13,894 nucleotides of DNA from the NCBI GenBank assembly GCA_965660955.1, contig CBFIBY010000057.1, forward strand, positions 1 through 13,894. Direction: 5' to 3'. This document shows, piece by piece, positions 1-8,017 of this stretch (its first letter is position 1; every line of letters starts with the position of its first letter). The translations under genes and the position numbers were made by a program. The notes under the pieces were generated by a model. The model did not search any database. It was given only the letters and a program-made list of their open reading frames with translations, and was not told the DNA's origin. Source of the stretch: UBA2040 sp965660955. GTDB lineage: Bacteria > Bacteroidota > Bacteroidia > Flavobacteriales_D > Crocinitomicaceae.

Positions 1-734
1 AACTGCTTTAATTCCTCTGCAGTCATCCACATGATGGCTACTTTTCCGTTTTCTACAATCTCAATATTATTACAAATCGCATGAGCACGTAAGCGCAACT
101 GATCTAAAGAATTTTGGCCAAAAACAGCCTCATGAATGGCCGTATGATTAACGCCTATTTCCAATAACTTAGAGAGTATCACGTGTGTCTGTGGAGTTAC
201 TGAATTAAAACGAAATGAACCTGTATCTGTCATTATTCCTAAATAAATTGCTTCTCCGCTCAGGACGTTCAATTCTACTTCTTCATCGGAATCAATTAAT
301 TCGTACACCAATTGTGCAGTAGAACAAACTTCAGGCTGACTAATTCCAATCTTGGCAAAATCAGCTGGATCGAGGTGATGATCAATCATTATAGTTTTCT
401 CTTTTTGCCCTTCTAAAACACCTTCCATGTCCCTTCCCAAACGACTAGGGTGATTGTAATCCAGTGCGAAAATGACATCCGCATTCTTAATCTTTTCTTG
501 GATAAGATCACTTGATTCTTCAAAATGAAGAACCTCCTCCACGTTTGGAAGCCATGACAAAAATCTAGGATAAGCATCAGGATGACAAATACTCACCTCC
601 TTTCCCTTACTCTTCAGCCAATGATAAACGGCCATCGAACTTCCTATAGAATCTCCATCCGGTGATCGATGTGCTGTAATAACTATTGAATTAGCTGCAT
701 TGACAGCTGATACTACTTCTTTGAATTGGTTCAT
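1..734 (-). CDS. nrnA: DHH-family nanoRNase / pAp phosphatase, NrnA-like (3' end cut by window)
   Basis: I translated this by hand from the ATG at 732-734; 244 codons are visible and the frame stays open to the left edge, so the C-terminus is missing. The visible part carries the DHH phosphoesterase core: HRSPDGDSIGS at residues 22-32 (metal-binding D26 and D28), ALDYN around D92, IDHH at 117-120 and the MTDTGSFRF motif at 168-176. In the family this core degrades 2-5 nt RNA and converts pAp to AMP, in the cytoplasm. Complete NrnA proteins are usually 310-350 residues, so the missing piece is probably the rest of the DHHA1 substrate-binding domain, whose start is visible near residues 225-244. 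The gene lies 70 nt downstream of dapA on the same strand and may be cotranscribed or use the -7-like box at 793-800. Family assignment is firm; RNA versus pAp preference cannot be read here. Confidence 0.88.
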   Translation of the reverse strand, partial: MNQFKEVVSAVNAANSIVITAHRSPDGDSIGSSMAVYHWLKSKGKEVSICHPDAYPRFLSWLPNVEEVLHFEESSDLIQEKIKNADVIFALDYNHPSRLGRDMEGVLEGQKEKTIMIDHHLDPADFAKIGISQPEVCSTAQLVYELIDSDEEVELNVLSGEAIYLGIMTDTGSFRFNSVTPQTHVILSKLLEIGVNHTAIHEAVFGQNSLDQLRLRAHAICNNIEIVENGKVAIMWMTAEELKQ

Positions 735-792
735 GTTGTTGTTTTGCTATAAAGCTAATCCAATGAGCAAATTATGTACAATTGGATGAGTT

Positions 793-800
793 CAAAGATA
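793..800 (-). promoter_or_regulatory. Candidate -7 box (TATCTTTG) upstream of the nrnA-like gene
   Basis: On the minus strand the octamer TATCTTTG matches the Bacteroidota primary-sigma -7 consensus TAnnTTTG exactly. It lies just after the dapA stop and about 60 nt before the nrnA start, a sensible position for an internal promoter. I find no TTG -33 element at the expected 17-23 nt upstream, so the call rests on the -7 box alone. Confidence 0.4.
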
Positions 801-804
801 CTTT

Positions 805-1683
805 TTATTGATTAATTCGAGCTGTTTCAGCATGAATGGTTTCTGCTAGGTCGTTTGAAACGTTAATTAATGGCATGCGCATAAAATTGTCCATCAACCC
901 CATTTGTTTTAAGGCTTCCTTTACTCCACCTGGATTTCCTTGCGCAAAGAAATGCTTGGTAATCTCCAATAAGTTGTAATGAATCATCTTTCCTTCTTCG
1001 TGATTTTCTGACGCAGCCCATCTAACCATGTTGGAAAAATCTTTTGGGAACGCATTCGAAACGACAGAGATAACACCATCCGCACCAACGGCCATTAAAG
1101 GAAAAACTATCGGATCGTCCCCAGACAAAACCCCAAATCCCTCTGGACGCAGACGAATGATTTCCATTATTTGATCCATATTTCCTGAAGCCTCCTTAAC
1201 GGCAACGATATTATTCACTTCCGCTAATTCCAACGTTGTTTCTACAGCCATGTTCGACCCTGTTCTTCCTGGAACATTGTACAAAATAATGGGTTTGTCT
1301 GTGTGCCCACTTATGTATTTAAAATGCTCTACAATTCCTTTTTGAATCGGCTTATTATAGTATGGTGACACGGACAGAATTCCTGAAATATATTCAGGCA
1401 ATTCTTTCATTTTCTTCGCAATATCTGCTGTATTGTTACCACCCAAACCAAATACGATGGGTTTGCGACCATTATTTACCTCGGCAACAGTTTCCAATAT
1501 CTCTAATTTCTCTTCCCAAGATAGCGTAGGAGATTCGCCAGTGGTACCTTGAACAACTAAAAAATCAACATCACCATTGATTTGAAATTCAATGAACTTC
1601 TTAAGCGCTTCTTTATCAACTTCGAAATTGGCGTTAAATGGTGTAACTAATGCTGTCCCCGTTCCTTTGAATGGATTTGTCAT
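805..1683 (-). CDS. dapA: 4-hydroxy-tetrahydrodipicolinate synthase
   Basis: DapA condenses pyruvate with L-aspartate 4-semialdehyde, the first committed step of the diaminopimelate/lysine pathway that feeds peptidoglycan and protein synthesis. It is cytosolic and usually tetrameric. The 292 residues are normal for the family. Visible signatures are GTTGE at 46-50 (pyruvate-carboxylate-binding threonines), SPYYNKP at 106-112, YNVPGRTG at 135-142 with the catalytic tyrosine (Y135) and the substrate-binding arginine (R140), and VKEASGN at 162-168 with Schiff-base lysine K163. All catalytic residues are present, so it should be active. The ATG is followed directly by a normal DapA N-terminus. 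It is the fourth gene of a probable prmC-ligA-DUF6913-dapA unit, 41 nt after the preceding gene. A TACATTTT sequence just upstream is a weak -7-like match. Confidence 0.97.
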   Translation of the reverse strand: MTNPFKGTGTALVTPFNANFEVDKEALKKFIEFQINGDVDFLVVQGTTGESPTLSWEEKLEILETVAEVNNGRKPIVFGLGGNNTADIAKKMKELPEYISGILSVSPYYNKPIQKGIVEHFKYISGHTDKPIILYNVPGRTGSNMAVETTLELAEVNNIVAVKEASGNMDQIMEIIRLRPEGFGVLSGDDPIVFPLMAVGADGVISVVSNAFPKDFSNMVRWAASENHEEGKMIHYNLLEITKHFFAQGNPGGVKEALKQMGLMDNFMRMPLINVSNDLAETIHAETARINQ

Positions 1684-1724
1684 GAGAATTTAATTTAAAA
1701 ATGTAATGAAAAAAGTCAGCTGTC

Positions 1725-2192
1725 TTATCGCTGAATCTTTTCTAGTGTATCTTTTGCAAAACTAGCGATTTGTTCGATTTTAATCGAGTCGGAATTCAAA
1801 CGAATATCAAAATTTAATCCTTCCGTCAAACTACTTATTATTCTCTGTGTGGCCTTTGTTTTGTTTATCATTTTTACGTATTTCTCATCTATGCTGTCAA
1901 AAACAAGAAGAATATCAAAGTGGTTTTTCAACAAAGACCGAAGCTCTTTGTCTTTTAATTGTTTGAGAAAATTGAAATCAGAACCAGAAATATATTTGAA
2001 TCGAACTCCTTCCGGTAGGTTTGATTTTTGCGCTTCTTCCTCGACAAACACAACAAACAATGTGCTTTGCAAAACACTTCCGTGAATGATCGACTCGGTC
2101 GCTTCCTTAAAATTATTGAACTCGCGCATGTCTTTAAACGTGTAGAACACAATTATTTTTTCACCGTTTGCTCCTATTGTTCCGTTAAGCAT
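1725..2192 (-). CDS. Small protein of unknown function, DUF6913-like
   Basis: A 155-residue protein with no signal peptide or membrane segment, probably cytosolic. It shows an alternating alpha/beta pattern: hydrophobic strands at about 13-18 (KIIVFYTF) and 43-50 (STLFVVFV), then FDILLVFDS at 92-100, followed by an NKTKATQRI segment at 110-118. The order, size and the 'D-L-L-x-x-x-D ... SKA' style C-terminal half resemble the DUF6913 family that I recall beside ligA and dapA in Flavobacteriales; this is from memory and not a profile hit. Its ATG (2190-2192) overlaps the ligA stop (2185-2187) by 8 nt, which implies translational coupling. No catalytic motif is recognisable and I assign no function. 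Confidence 0.8.
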   Translation of the reverse strand: MLNGTIGANGEKIIVFYTFKDMREFNNFKEATESIIHGSVLQSTLFVVFVEEEAQKSNLPEGVRFKYISGSDFNFLKQLKDKELRSLLKNHFDILLVFDSIDEKYVKMINKTKATQRIISSLTEGLNFDIRLNSDSIKIEQIASFAKDTLEKIQR

Positions 2193-4188
2193 TTTTTATT
2201 AGATCATCTTCACTAATTATTTCGATACTTAAATCAGATGCTTTTTTCAATTTCGCTGGTCCCATTTTATCTCCGGCTACAACAAAAGAAGTTTTTGTAG
2301 AGATAGAAGATCCTATTTTACCACCATTCGCCTCAATTGTCCCTTTCAACTCATCGCGGGAGAATTTCTCAAAAACCCCAGAAACCACAAAAGTAGAACC
2401 TTCTAAGGCCTGTGAGGTCAATTCTTGTTCTTCGATTTCCATGTTTAAACCGGCTTTCGCCAATCTTTCAACAAAGATTTGATTCTTTGGATCTAAAAAG
2501 AAATTTTGGACAGAAATAGCGATTACTTCGCCAATTTCATCTGTGTTTATTAAATCGTCATAAGAAGCATTCTTAATGTTCTCCATGGATTTAAACCGTT
2601 TGGCCAATTTCTTTGCTACCGTTTCACCTACATAACGAATTCCGATGGCAAAAAGTACTTTCTCAAATGGATTTTCTTTTGACTTTTGAACCCCTTGAAT
2701 CAAATTATCCGCTGATTTATCTGCCATTCGCTCTAATTCTACAACCTGATCAAATGTCAAATCATATAAGTCAGCTGCGTCTTTAATTAAATTTAATTCG
2801 ACCAGGGCATCAACTGTTTCAGCACCAATACCTTCGATATCCATTGCCCTTCTGCCTATAAAATGCTCTATTCTCCCTTTAATTTGAGGAGGACATCCCA
2901 TTTCGTTTAAGCAGAAATGTTGTGCCTCGCCTTCCTTACGAACCAATTCCGTATTACACTCAGGACAAGTTTCGAGAAATTTTATCCGATTATCATTTTT
3001 CCTTTGTGACAAATCGACTCCTACAATCTTGGGGATAATTTCGCCTCCTTTCTCAACAAAGACCGTGTCACCCTCACAAAGTTCTAGTTTGTTGATCTGA
3101 TCCGCATTGTGCAATGAAGCCCTTTTAACGACAGTTCCTCCAAGTGCAACAGGTTTCAAATTAGCAACAGGTGTTATTGCACCCGTTCGCCCTACTTGAT
3201 AAGATACTGCCTCTAGTTGAGTAGAAACACGTTCCGTTTTAAACTTATAGGCAATAGCCCATCGAGGCGATTTTGCTGTAAAACCCAGTTCTTCTTGAAT
3301 GTCATAGTTATTCACTTTTATTACAACCCCATCAATTTCAAATGGCAATTCAGAACGTTTCTTGTCCCAATAATGAATGAAGTCCATGATTTCGTCAATA
3401 GTCTTCACTTTTGAAATGTAATTTTTTTCCGGTATGGGAATTTTAAACCCCCAATCTTTTGCTTTCACGACGGATTCAAAATGACCCTTCAAAGGAAGAT
3501 CTGCTCCATAAATTCCGTATAGAAAACAATCCAAACCTCTCTCTGCCACAACCTTAGAATCCTGCGACTTTAGCGTTCCGGACGCCGTATTTCTAGGATT
3601 CGCATATTCGGGTTCATCCGCTTCACGTCGGAATTCATTGAGTTTCTTGAATTTATCTAATGGAAAGAAAATCTCACCTCGGATTTCAAAATCACTCGGA
3701 AAGTCACCCTTTAATTTCAAGGGAATTGTTCGAATGGTTTTTACGTTTGCGCTAACATCTTCTCCCTTAGAACCATCACCTCGGGTAACGGCTTGCGAGA
3801 ATACACCATTTTGATAGCGAATACCAATGGCTACACCGTCATATTTCAACTCGCAGACGTATTCTATTTCTCCTTCACTTAATTTTTTGTTGCGGTTCTC
3901 CCAATCAATTATTTCTTCCTCTGAATAGGTATTCGAAAGTGACAACATCGGGTAGCGATGTTCAACAGATTGGAATTTTTTAGTAATGTCTCCGCCTACC
4001 CGTTTGGTTGGGCTGTTTTTATCCGAGAATTGTGGAAATTTCTCTTCAAGATCTTGCAATTCACGTAGCAAAGCATCAAAATCAAAATCTGAAACTAAAG
4101 ATTGATTATCAACATAATAAGCATGATTCAGGCGGTTAATTTCTGTTGAAAGTTCTTCGATTCTTCTTTGAGCCAAATTGGGTTCCAT
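2185..4188 (-). CDS. ligA: NAD-dependent DNA ligase LigA
   Basis: LigA seals nicks in replication and repair, using NAD+ to adenylate its active-site lysine. The 667 residues match the standard bacterial length. Domains in order: Ia NMN-binding region (about 1-65, HAYYVDN and FDFDALLRELQ-type segments); adenylation domain with KYDG at 115-118 (K115 catalytic), TRGDG at 135-139, DFEIRGE at 166-172 and GVVIKV at 287-292; OB fold (about 320-400); a four-cysteine zinc finger (C408, C411, C426, C432); helix-hairpin-helix repeats (about 440-585, including MDIEGIG); and a C-terminal BRCT domain (about 592-667, FVVSGVF). Every key residue is intact. The ATG lies 4 nt after the prmC stop and the downstream gene overlaps its 3' end, so it sits in the middle of an operon. 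It is presumably essential. Confidence 0.98.
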   Translation of the reverse strand: MEPNLAQRRIEELSTEINRLNHAYYVDNQSLVSDFDFDALLRELQDLEEKFPQFSDKNSPTKRVGGDITKKFQSVEHRYPMLSLSNTYSEEEIIDWENRNKKLSEGEIEYVCELKYDGVAIGIRYQNGVFSQAVTRGDGSKGEDVSANVKTIRTIPLKLKGDFPSDFEIRGEIFFPLDKFKKLNEFRREADEPEYANPRNTASGTLKSQDSKVVAERGLDCFLYGIYGADLPLKGHFESVVKAKDWGFKIPIPEKNYISKVKTIDEIMDFIHYWDKKRSELPFEIDGVVIKVNNYDIQEELGFTAKSPRWAIAYKFKTERVSTQLEAVSYQVGRTGAITPVANLKPVALGGTVVKRASLHNADQINKLELCEGDTVFVEKGGEIIPKIVGVDLSQRKNDNRIKFLETCPECNTELVRKEGEAQHFCLNEMGCPPQIKGRIEHFIGRRAMDIEGIGAETVDALVELNLIKDAADLYDLTFDQVVELERMADKSADNLIQGVQKSKENPFEKVLFAIGIRYVGETVAKKLAKRFKSMENIKNASYDDLINTDEIGEVIAISVQNFFLDPKNQIFVERLAKAGLNMEIEEQELTSQALEGSTFVVSGVFEKFSRDELKGTIEANGGKIGSSISTKTSFVVAGDKMGPAKLKKASDLSIEIISEDDLIKNA

Positions 4189-4192
4189 TTAC

Positions 4193-5050
4193 TTATTTTT
4201 GAGCGCTTAACATTCGATTTTTACCTTGTAAATCTTTATGTACGGTAATATTCTTGAATTGAATTTGTTCTAACAAATCTATAGTTTCTTGTCCAAAATC
4301 TTCATGTATTTCGAAAAAAAGAAATCCACTTTCTTTTAACCCTTTTTTCGCCGAGTTGGCAATTTCTCTATAAAATAAAAGCGGGTCGTTGTTGGGAACA
4401 AAAAGCGCCTCCCCTGGTTCAAATTCGAGAACATTTTTATCCATTCTCACTTTTTCTTTTTCTGGAATATAAGGAGGATTCGAAATCCATAAATCGAATT
4501 CGCCTTTTTCAAATTCTTTCATTTCGACCGGAGAAAGCACATCTCTTTTTAACATTTCGACTTCAACATCGTTTAGAACTTGATTCGTTTTTGCGAGCGT
4601 TATCACTTCGTCAAAATTATCAATTCCCTTAACAATAGAATCTCGGCGTTCATGGGCTAGTGCAATTGCGATGCACCCGGTTCCTGTGCACAAATCAAGT
4701 ATTCTTGGCTGCTCTATTTCTTTCAATACTTCGATTGCAAGATCGATTATTTCTTCAGTTTCAGGTCGTGGAATTAAGGCGACGGGCGAACATAAAATTC
4801 GACAATCCCTGAATTCAGTTTCTCCAAGAATATATTGAAGAGGTTCATCATTCGACAAGCGTGATAGGAATTCGCGGTACAATCTCAAATCATCTTTTCC
4901 AAATGATTGCTCCAAATGAAAATTGACTTCAGCAAAGGGAATTTTGAGAATTGAGCTTATTATCGATTTGAAGTGATATTCTACAGAAAGAGAGGTCCAC
5001 TTGTTGCGAAACCTCTCTTCAAAATCTATTTTAATATCTCTGAGTGTCAA
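4193..5050 (-). CDS. prmC: Peptide chain release factor N5-glutamine methyltransferase
   Basis: PrmC (HemK) methylates the glutamine of the GGQ motif in release factors RF1/RF2 using S-adenosylmethionine, improving termination. Visible motifs: IPRPETEE at 94-101, the SAM-binding motif ILDLCTGTGCIAIALA at 117-132, GID at 142-144 for the adenosine-ribose region, and the catalytic NPPY at 191-194, diagnostic for amide-nitrogen methylation. The 285 residues are a normal length with an N-terminal helical release-factor-binding domain (about 1-85). The start is TTG (5048-5050): no ATG or GTG lies between the upstream in-frame stop (5099-5101) and the conserved region, and the TTG begins a normal N-terminus (TLRDIK). 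This start lies at the base of a hairpin (5047-5087), so expression may be structure-controlled. The next gene, ligA, follows 4 nt later. Confidence 0.96.
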   Translation of the reverse strand: MTLRDIKIDFEERFRNKWTSLSVEYHFKSIISSILKIPFAEVNFHLEQSFGKDDLRLYREFLSRLSNDEPLQYILGETEFRDCRILCSPVALIPRPETEEIIDLAIEVLKEIEQPRILDLCTGTGCIAIALAHERRDSIVKGIDNFDEVITLAKTNQVLNDVEVEMLKRDVLSPVEMKEFEKGEFDLWISNPPYIPEKEKVRMDKNVLEFEPGEALFVPNNDPLLFYREIANSAKKGLKESGFLFFEIHEDFGQETIDLLEQIQFKNITVHKDLQGKNRMLSAQK

Positions 5051-5087
5051 AAGGAAATTTATCGCGAATATCGTGATTTTCCTTTGA
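5047..5087 (-). other. Hairpin spanning the NIDO gene-prmC gap and the prmC start codon
   Basis: Plus-strand AAAGGAAA (5050-5057) pairs with TTTCCTTT (5078-5085). Inside, ATCGCG (5061-5066) pairs with CGTGAT (5072-5077) with one G-T wobble, leaving a five-base loop. TC (5047-5048) and GA (5086-5087) extend the outer stem past one bulged A. There is a TTT bulge between the stems on one arm. On the minus-strand transcript no clean U-run follows, so it is not a classical terminator. The TTG start of prmC (5048-5050) is inside its 3' base. It could attenuate readthrough from the NIDO gene or mask prmC initiation. Confidence 0.5.
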
Positions 5088-5098
5088 AACGGTAACTC

Positions 5099-7948
5099 TT
5101 AATCTCGAACAAGGTGGAAGAAACCTTGTTGTGTAAATTCTTTGCCTCCGACATCAATTGCCTCTATGCTGTAGAAGTAAACTCCATCAGCCGCTTCGGC
5201 GCCTGCTTTTGACTTACCGTCCCAACCTTTGCTCATGTCGTTGAATTCATATAACAGATTCCCCCATCGATTGAAAATCTTACAACTGAATCGTTCAAAG
5301 GATTCGTTTTGATTTAATAATGGACCGTAAATTCCGTTGACGTCATCTCCGTTGGGAGAGAATACATTAGGCATTTCAATTGTACATGGACGAGCATCAA
5401 AGACGAAAGGCCATGTATGCGAACCGCAAGAGTTCGTAGCCGTCACAAAATAATTTCCACCTTCTTCAATAGTAGCGGTTGGACCTGTAGCTCCGTTACT
5501 CCATGTATAGGTATCAATGTTATTCCAAATATCGCTGGTCGTAAACACTTCAGGTACGCCAATACATCCTATTTTGTTTTCTGATTCTACATACGGATAA
5601 TATTCTACGTCGATGACAAGTGTATCTGCATCATTACATACTGGTTCGGAATACACAAGGGTATAAACGCCAGGTAAAGAAAACTCAGCACTTGTATTGA
5701 TTGTATCTGCGGGATAAAAAGTTACCGTCCCTGGACCACTCAATACGGACCAAAGACCAGGAACACCAAAGTTCAAATCAAGGTCAGCCGAATCGCCACA
5801 AAGTGTATTCAACTGATTCAACTGAATTTTGTCTTGGGTAGAAATAGTAAACGTTGTATCATTCAAACAGCCAGTTGTATTGGCAATATTTAAGGTATAA
5901 GTTCCTTCACCAAGATTTGCTGAAAACAATGAATCTAATCCGGGATCAGATAAACCCCATGAGGCTGAACTCAAGAAAGCCGAATCGACCAATTGAATAT
6001 TCTCTGTTTCATTCGGACATATAAAGAAATCAACATTGTTGAAATTGATTGTTGGTGGAGCAGAATACAAAACGTTTACAGTATCCTGATACCCACAAAC
6101 ATTGTCTGTGTAGACCATGCTATAAAGTCCGAAAGTCGGGAAAGTGACGATCGTATTCAAGTTTGTAGTTGAAGCGAAGAATGGTGCTCCAGGAGCCACC
6201 AATGTCGACCACAATCCAGAACCAGAACCTCCAGAATTTCCGAATAATGCCAATTGGTTATTACAAATTGCAGTATCATTAATCAGGACGATTGGTGTTA
6301 TGTTCGTCACATTAAATGTGGTATCTTTTTGACAAACACCAAACTGATCTGTAACCGATACAGTATATGTTCCAACACCTAAGTTTGCGCTCCAAAGTGT
6401 ATCAAGTGCAGGGTTGGGTAATCCCCAAGTCACAGAACCCAGATTTAAAGAATCATCGATTGAAAATAAACCTGTGTTTTGCCCAGGACAAAGTACGCTA
6501 TTTCCAGATACCGTGAAGTCAAGATTTTGGACAATGACATTCGCCGTAACTCGCTTAAAACATCCGTTCTTCTCAACCGTAACGCCGAAATCAGGGTCCG
6601 AGTTGTACAAATAAATACTCGTATCGAGCAATAAATTGTCCCATAGATAAGAATCGTAAGGACCATTTAACACACCTAATTCAACAGAGTCACAACCTAC
6701 TGTTGGATCAATTATTGGCGTGAAATTCGCAGTTCCCGAGGAATCAATTATCACCGTTAAATTTAACGTAGTTACTCCTGGTGGAGTAGCGTTGTCTGTT
6801 GCGGTTATAGTAACGGTATGGGTACCAACGAATGCAGCATCCCCAGCAACCCTGAGAACAGCCGAAGCGGTATTCCCAGGTGTGTTAGACACCACTTGTA
6901 AATTTGTCAGTGTACCTGGATTTATTGCTATGGTTGTGGTTTGATTTGCTTCTGGTGAAAGAAAAATAAAAGGTACATCCGCAGTATCTCCAATTGAACA
7001 GACCTTGAATGTATCACAAGAAGACGCTCCGTTTGGAACAGGTGGGATGTTTGAGGTATTACATACATCAAAGAAAAAACTTTTATAATCCAACCAACTA
7101 ATTCCATCTGGATTTCCTAACGCTCCGTCAAAATCAGTTCCCGGATGATCAAAACGTGCCACCAAGAAGTAATTGATGTTATTTCCTTTGTTCGCACCAC
7201 ATGTTGCAGGAACTCCACCGAAACCGTTCACTCCTTGAGAAGCAGCTCCCGTAGTCCATTGCATATCTTTATAGCAAAATGCAACGTTTCCACCATCAAT
7301 TACAGGATCAACTCCGTCTGTAATTATCAATTGAAACGAATTTCTTTTGTCTCCTTGAATGTTGTAATAGCCAACATCCTCCCAGTTCACATACAATGCC
7401 GTAGGTGTAATTTTATAAACGACCTGACCTAAGGGTTGACCTGTTAATGGATCAATTCGTGTGTCAACATCACCCCAAAAAGGTGCAATAATTTGATTCC
7501 CGTTCGACGGAAATGCAGTTGCGCTAAATGTGGCCATTGGACTTCCGAAGGTTAGATTACCGTTGTTGTTGATATAACAACTATTTACCGTATCTCCATA
7601 GAAGCAAAATGAAAAGGGCAAGTTGATAAGTGGGCTAGAACCATCATCATTAGGTGCTAAGGCTAACGTATATGTCGAATCGGGATCTACGTAACAATTA
7701 CAACCACTCGCTTTTGAAGGAATTCCGCCTTTGCCTTTTTTGGTTAAAATGGGCGAACCGATTTGAGAATAATCATATACTTCATGAACCGCTTTGGGTT
7801 GAATTATGTTATAAAGTCCAAGAGTTCCGTTTGCTTTTGCTTCTTGATACTCCTTCGAACCTACTTCAACTTCATTCGGTTTTTCAATTTGTGAAAAAGA
7901 CAAGAATGAAATGAAAACTGATGCTAAAACAAGAGAAAAATTTTTCAT
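5099..7948 (-). CDS. Secreted NIDO-domain protein with T9SS type-B sorting domain
   Basis: A 949-residue exported protein. An N-terminal signal peptide (about 1-19, MKNFSLVLASVFISFLSFSQ) is followed by a nidogen-like domain (about 100-298): INNNGNLTFG at 126-135, IAPFWGDVDTR at 154-164, YVNWEDVGYY at 186-195, NSFQLIITDG at 203-212 and VAFCYKDMQWTTG at 222-234. Residues 300-405 look like an immunoglobulin/cadherin-like beta sandwich. Two copies of a roughly 156-residue unit follow (478-628, 634-783), then a further Ig/PKD-like segment with TWSNGATG (815-822). The C-terminus (about 856-949) is the gliding-motility-associated T9SS type-B sorting domain: PNVFSPNGDDVNG at 860-872, FNRWGNLLYE at 892-901, GWDGK at 908-912 and ADGVYFY at 920-926. 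By family knowledge it crosses the inner membrane by Sec and the outer membrane by T9SS, staying on the surface or being released. NIDO and Ig-like folds suggest adhesion; that role is inferred. No enzyme motif is visible. The ATG is preceded by an AT-rich leader after the terminator at 7970-8002. Confidence 0.93.
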   Translation of the reverse strand: MKNFSLVLASVFISFLSFSQIEKPNEVEVGSKEYQEAKANGTLGLYNIIQPKAVHEVYDYSQIGSPILTKKGKGGIPSKASGCNCYVDPDSTYTLALAPNDDGSSPLINLPFSFCFYGDTVNSCYINNNGNLTFGSPMATFSATAFPSNGNQIIAPFWGDVDTRIDPLTGQPLGQVVYKITPTALYVNWEDVGYYNIQGDKRNSFQLIITDGVDPVIDGGNVAFCYKDMQWTTGAASQGVNGFGGVPATCGANKGNNINYFLVARFDHPGTDFDGALGNPDGISWLDYKSFFFDVCNTSNIPPVPNGASSCDTFKVCSIGDTADVPFIFLSPEANQTTTIAINPGTLTNLQVVSNTPGNTASAVLRVAGDAAFVGTHTVTITATDNATPPGVTTLNLTVIIDSSGTANFTPIIDPTVGCDSVELGVLNGPYDSYLWDNLLLDTSIYLYNSDPDFGVTVEKNGCFKRVTANVIVQNLDFTVSGNSVLCPGQNTGLFSIDDSLNLGSVTWGLPNPALDTLWSANLGVGTYTVSVTDQFGVCQKDTTFNVTNITPIVLINDTAICNNQLALFGNSGGSGSGLWSTLVAPGAPFFASTTNLNTIVTFPTFGLYSMVYTDNVCGYQDTVNVLYSAPPTINFNNVDFFICPNETENIQLVDSAFLSSASWGLSDPGLDSLFSANLGEGTYTLNIANTTGCLNDTTFTISTQDKIQLNQLNTLCGDSADLDLNFGVPGLWSVLSGPGTVTFYPADTINTSAEFSLPGVYTLVYSEPVCNDADTLVIDVEYYPYVESENKIGCIGVPEVFTTSDIWNNIDTYTWSNGATGPTATIEEGGNYFVTATNSCGSHTWPFVFDARPCTIEMPNVFSPNGDDVNGIYGPLLNQNESFERFSCKIFNRWGNLLYEFNDMSKGWDGKSKAGAEAADGVYFYSIEAIDVGGKEFTQQGFFHLVRD
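5600..6517 (-). repeat. Internal tandem duplication, about 156 residues, in the T9SS cargo protein
   Basis: Unit A (residues 478-628, bases 6065-6517) and unit B (634-783, bases 5600-6049) align with a steady offset of 155-157 residues. Matched landmarks are C487-P/C644-P, WGLPNPALDTLWSANLGVGT (508-527) with WGLSDPGLDSLFSANLGEGT (664-683), DTTF at 542-545 and 697-700, and a later GLWSTL/GLWSVL module ending in DTVNVLY/DTLVIDVEY. Each unit contains two beta-sandwich-like halves. The copies have diverged clearly at protein level, so this is an old duplication rather than a recent slippage repeat. Confidence 0.85.
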
Positions 7949-7969
7949 GGTAAATTCAAATTTGTAATT

Positions 7970-8002
7970 AAAAAAGGAACAATATAAAGACGGATATTGT
8001 TC
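7970..8002 (-). terminator. Intrinsic terminator after the outer-membrane beta-barrel gene
   Basis: On the minus strand GAACAATAT (8002-7994) and ATATTGTTC (7985-7977) form a perfect 9-bp stem around an 8-nt loop, followed by one C and six T (7975-7970). This is a textbook Rho-independent terminator about 16 nt after the stop of the barrel gene. It implies that the downstream NIDO gene has its own promoter or depends on readthrough. Only about 21 nt separate the T-run from the NIDO ATG, with CAAATTTG there as a seven-of-eight match to the -7 box. Confidence 0.85.
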
Positions 8003-8017
8003 GCTTTCGTTGCACGG

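Noticed and set aside
758..787. Hairpin ATCCAAT/ATTGGAT between dapA and the nrnA-like gene as a terminator
   Set aside because: Seven-base stem with a 16-nt loop and no T-run; not convincing.
1695..1712. GTCAGCTGTC beside a run of A (T on the minus strand) as a terminator after the DUF6913-like gene
   Set aside because: The dyad has no loop and cannot form a stable hairpin.
6144..7432. Several open frames on the plus strand antisense to the NIDO gene
   Set aside because: They lie opposite a well-supported coding region with clear domains and show no motifs or conserved character.
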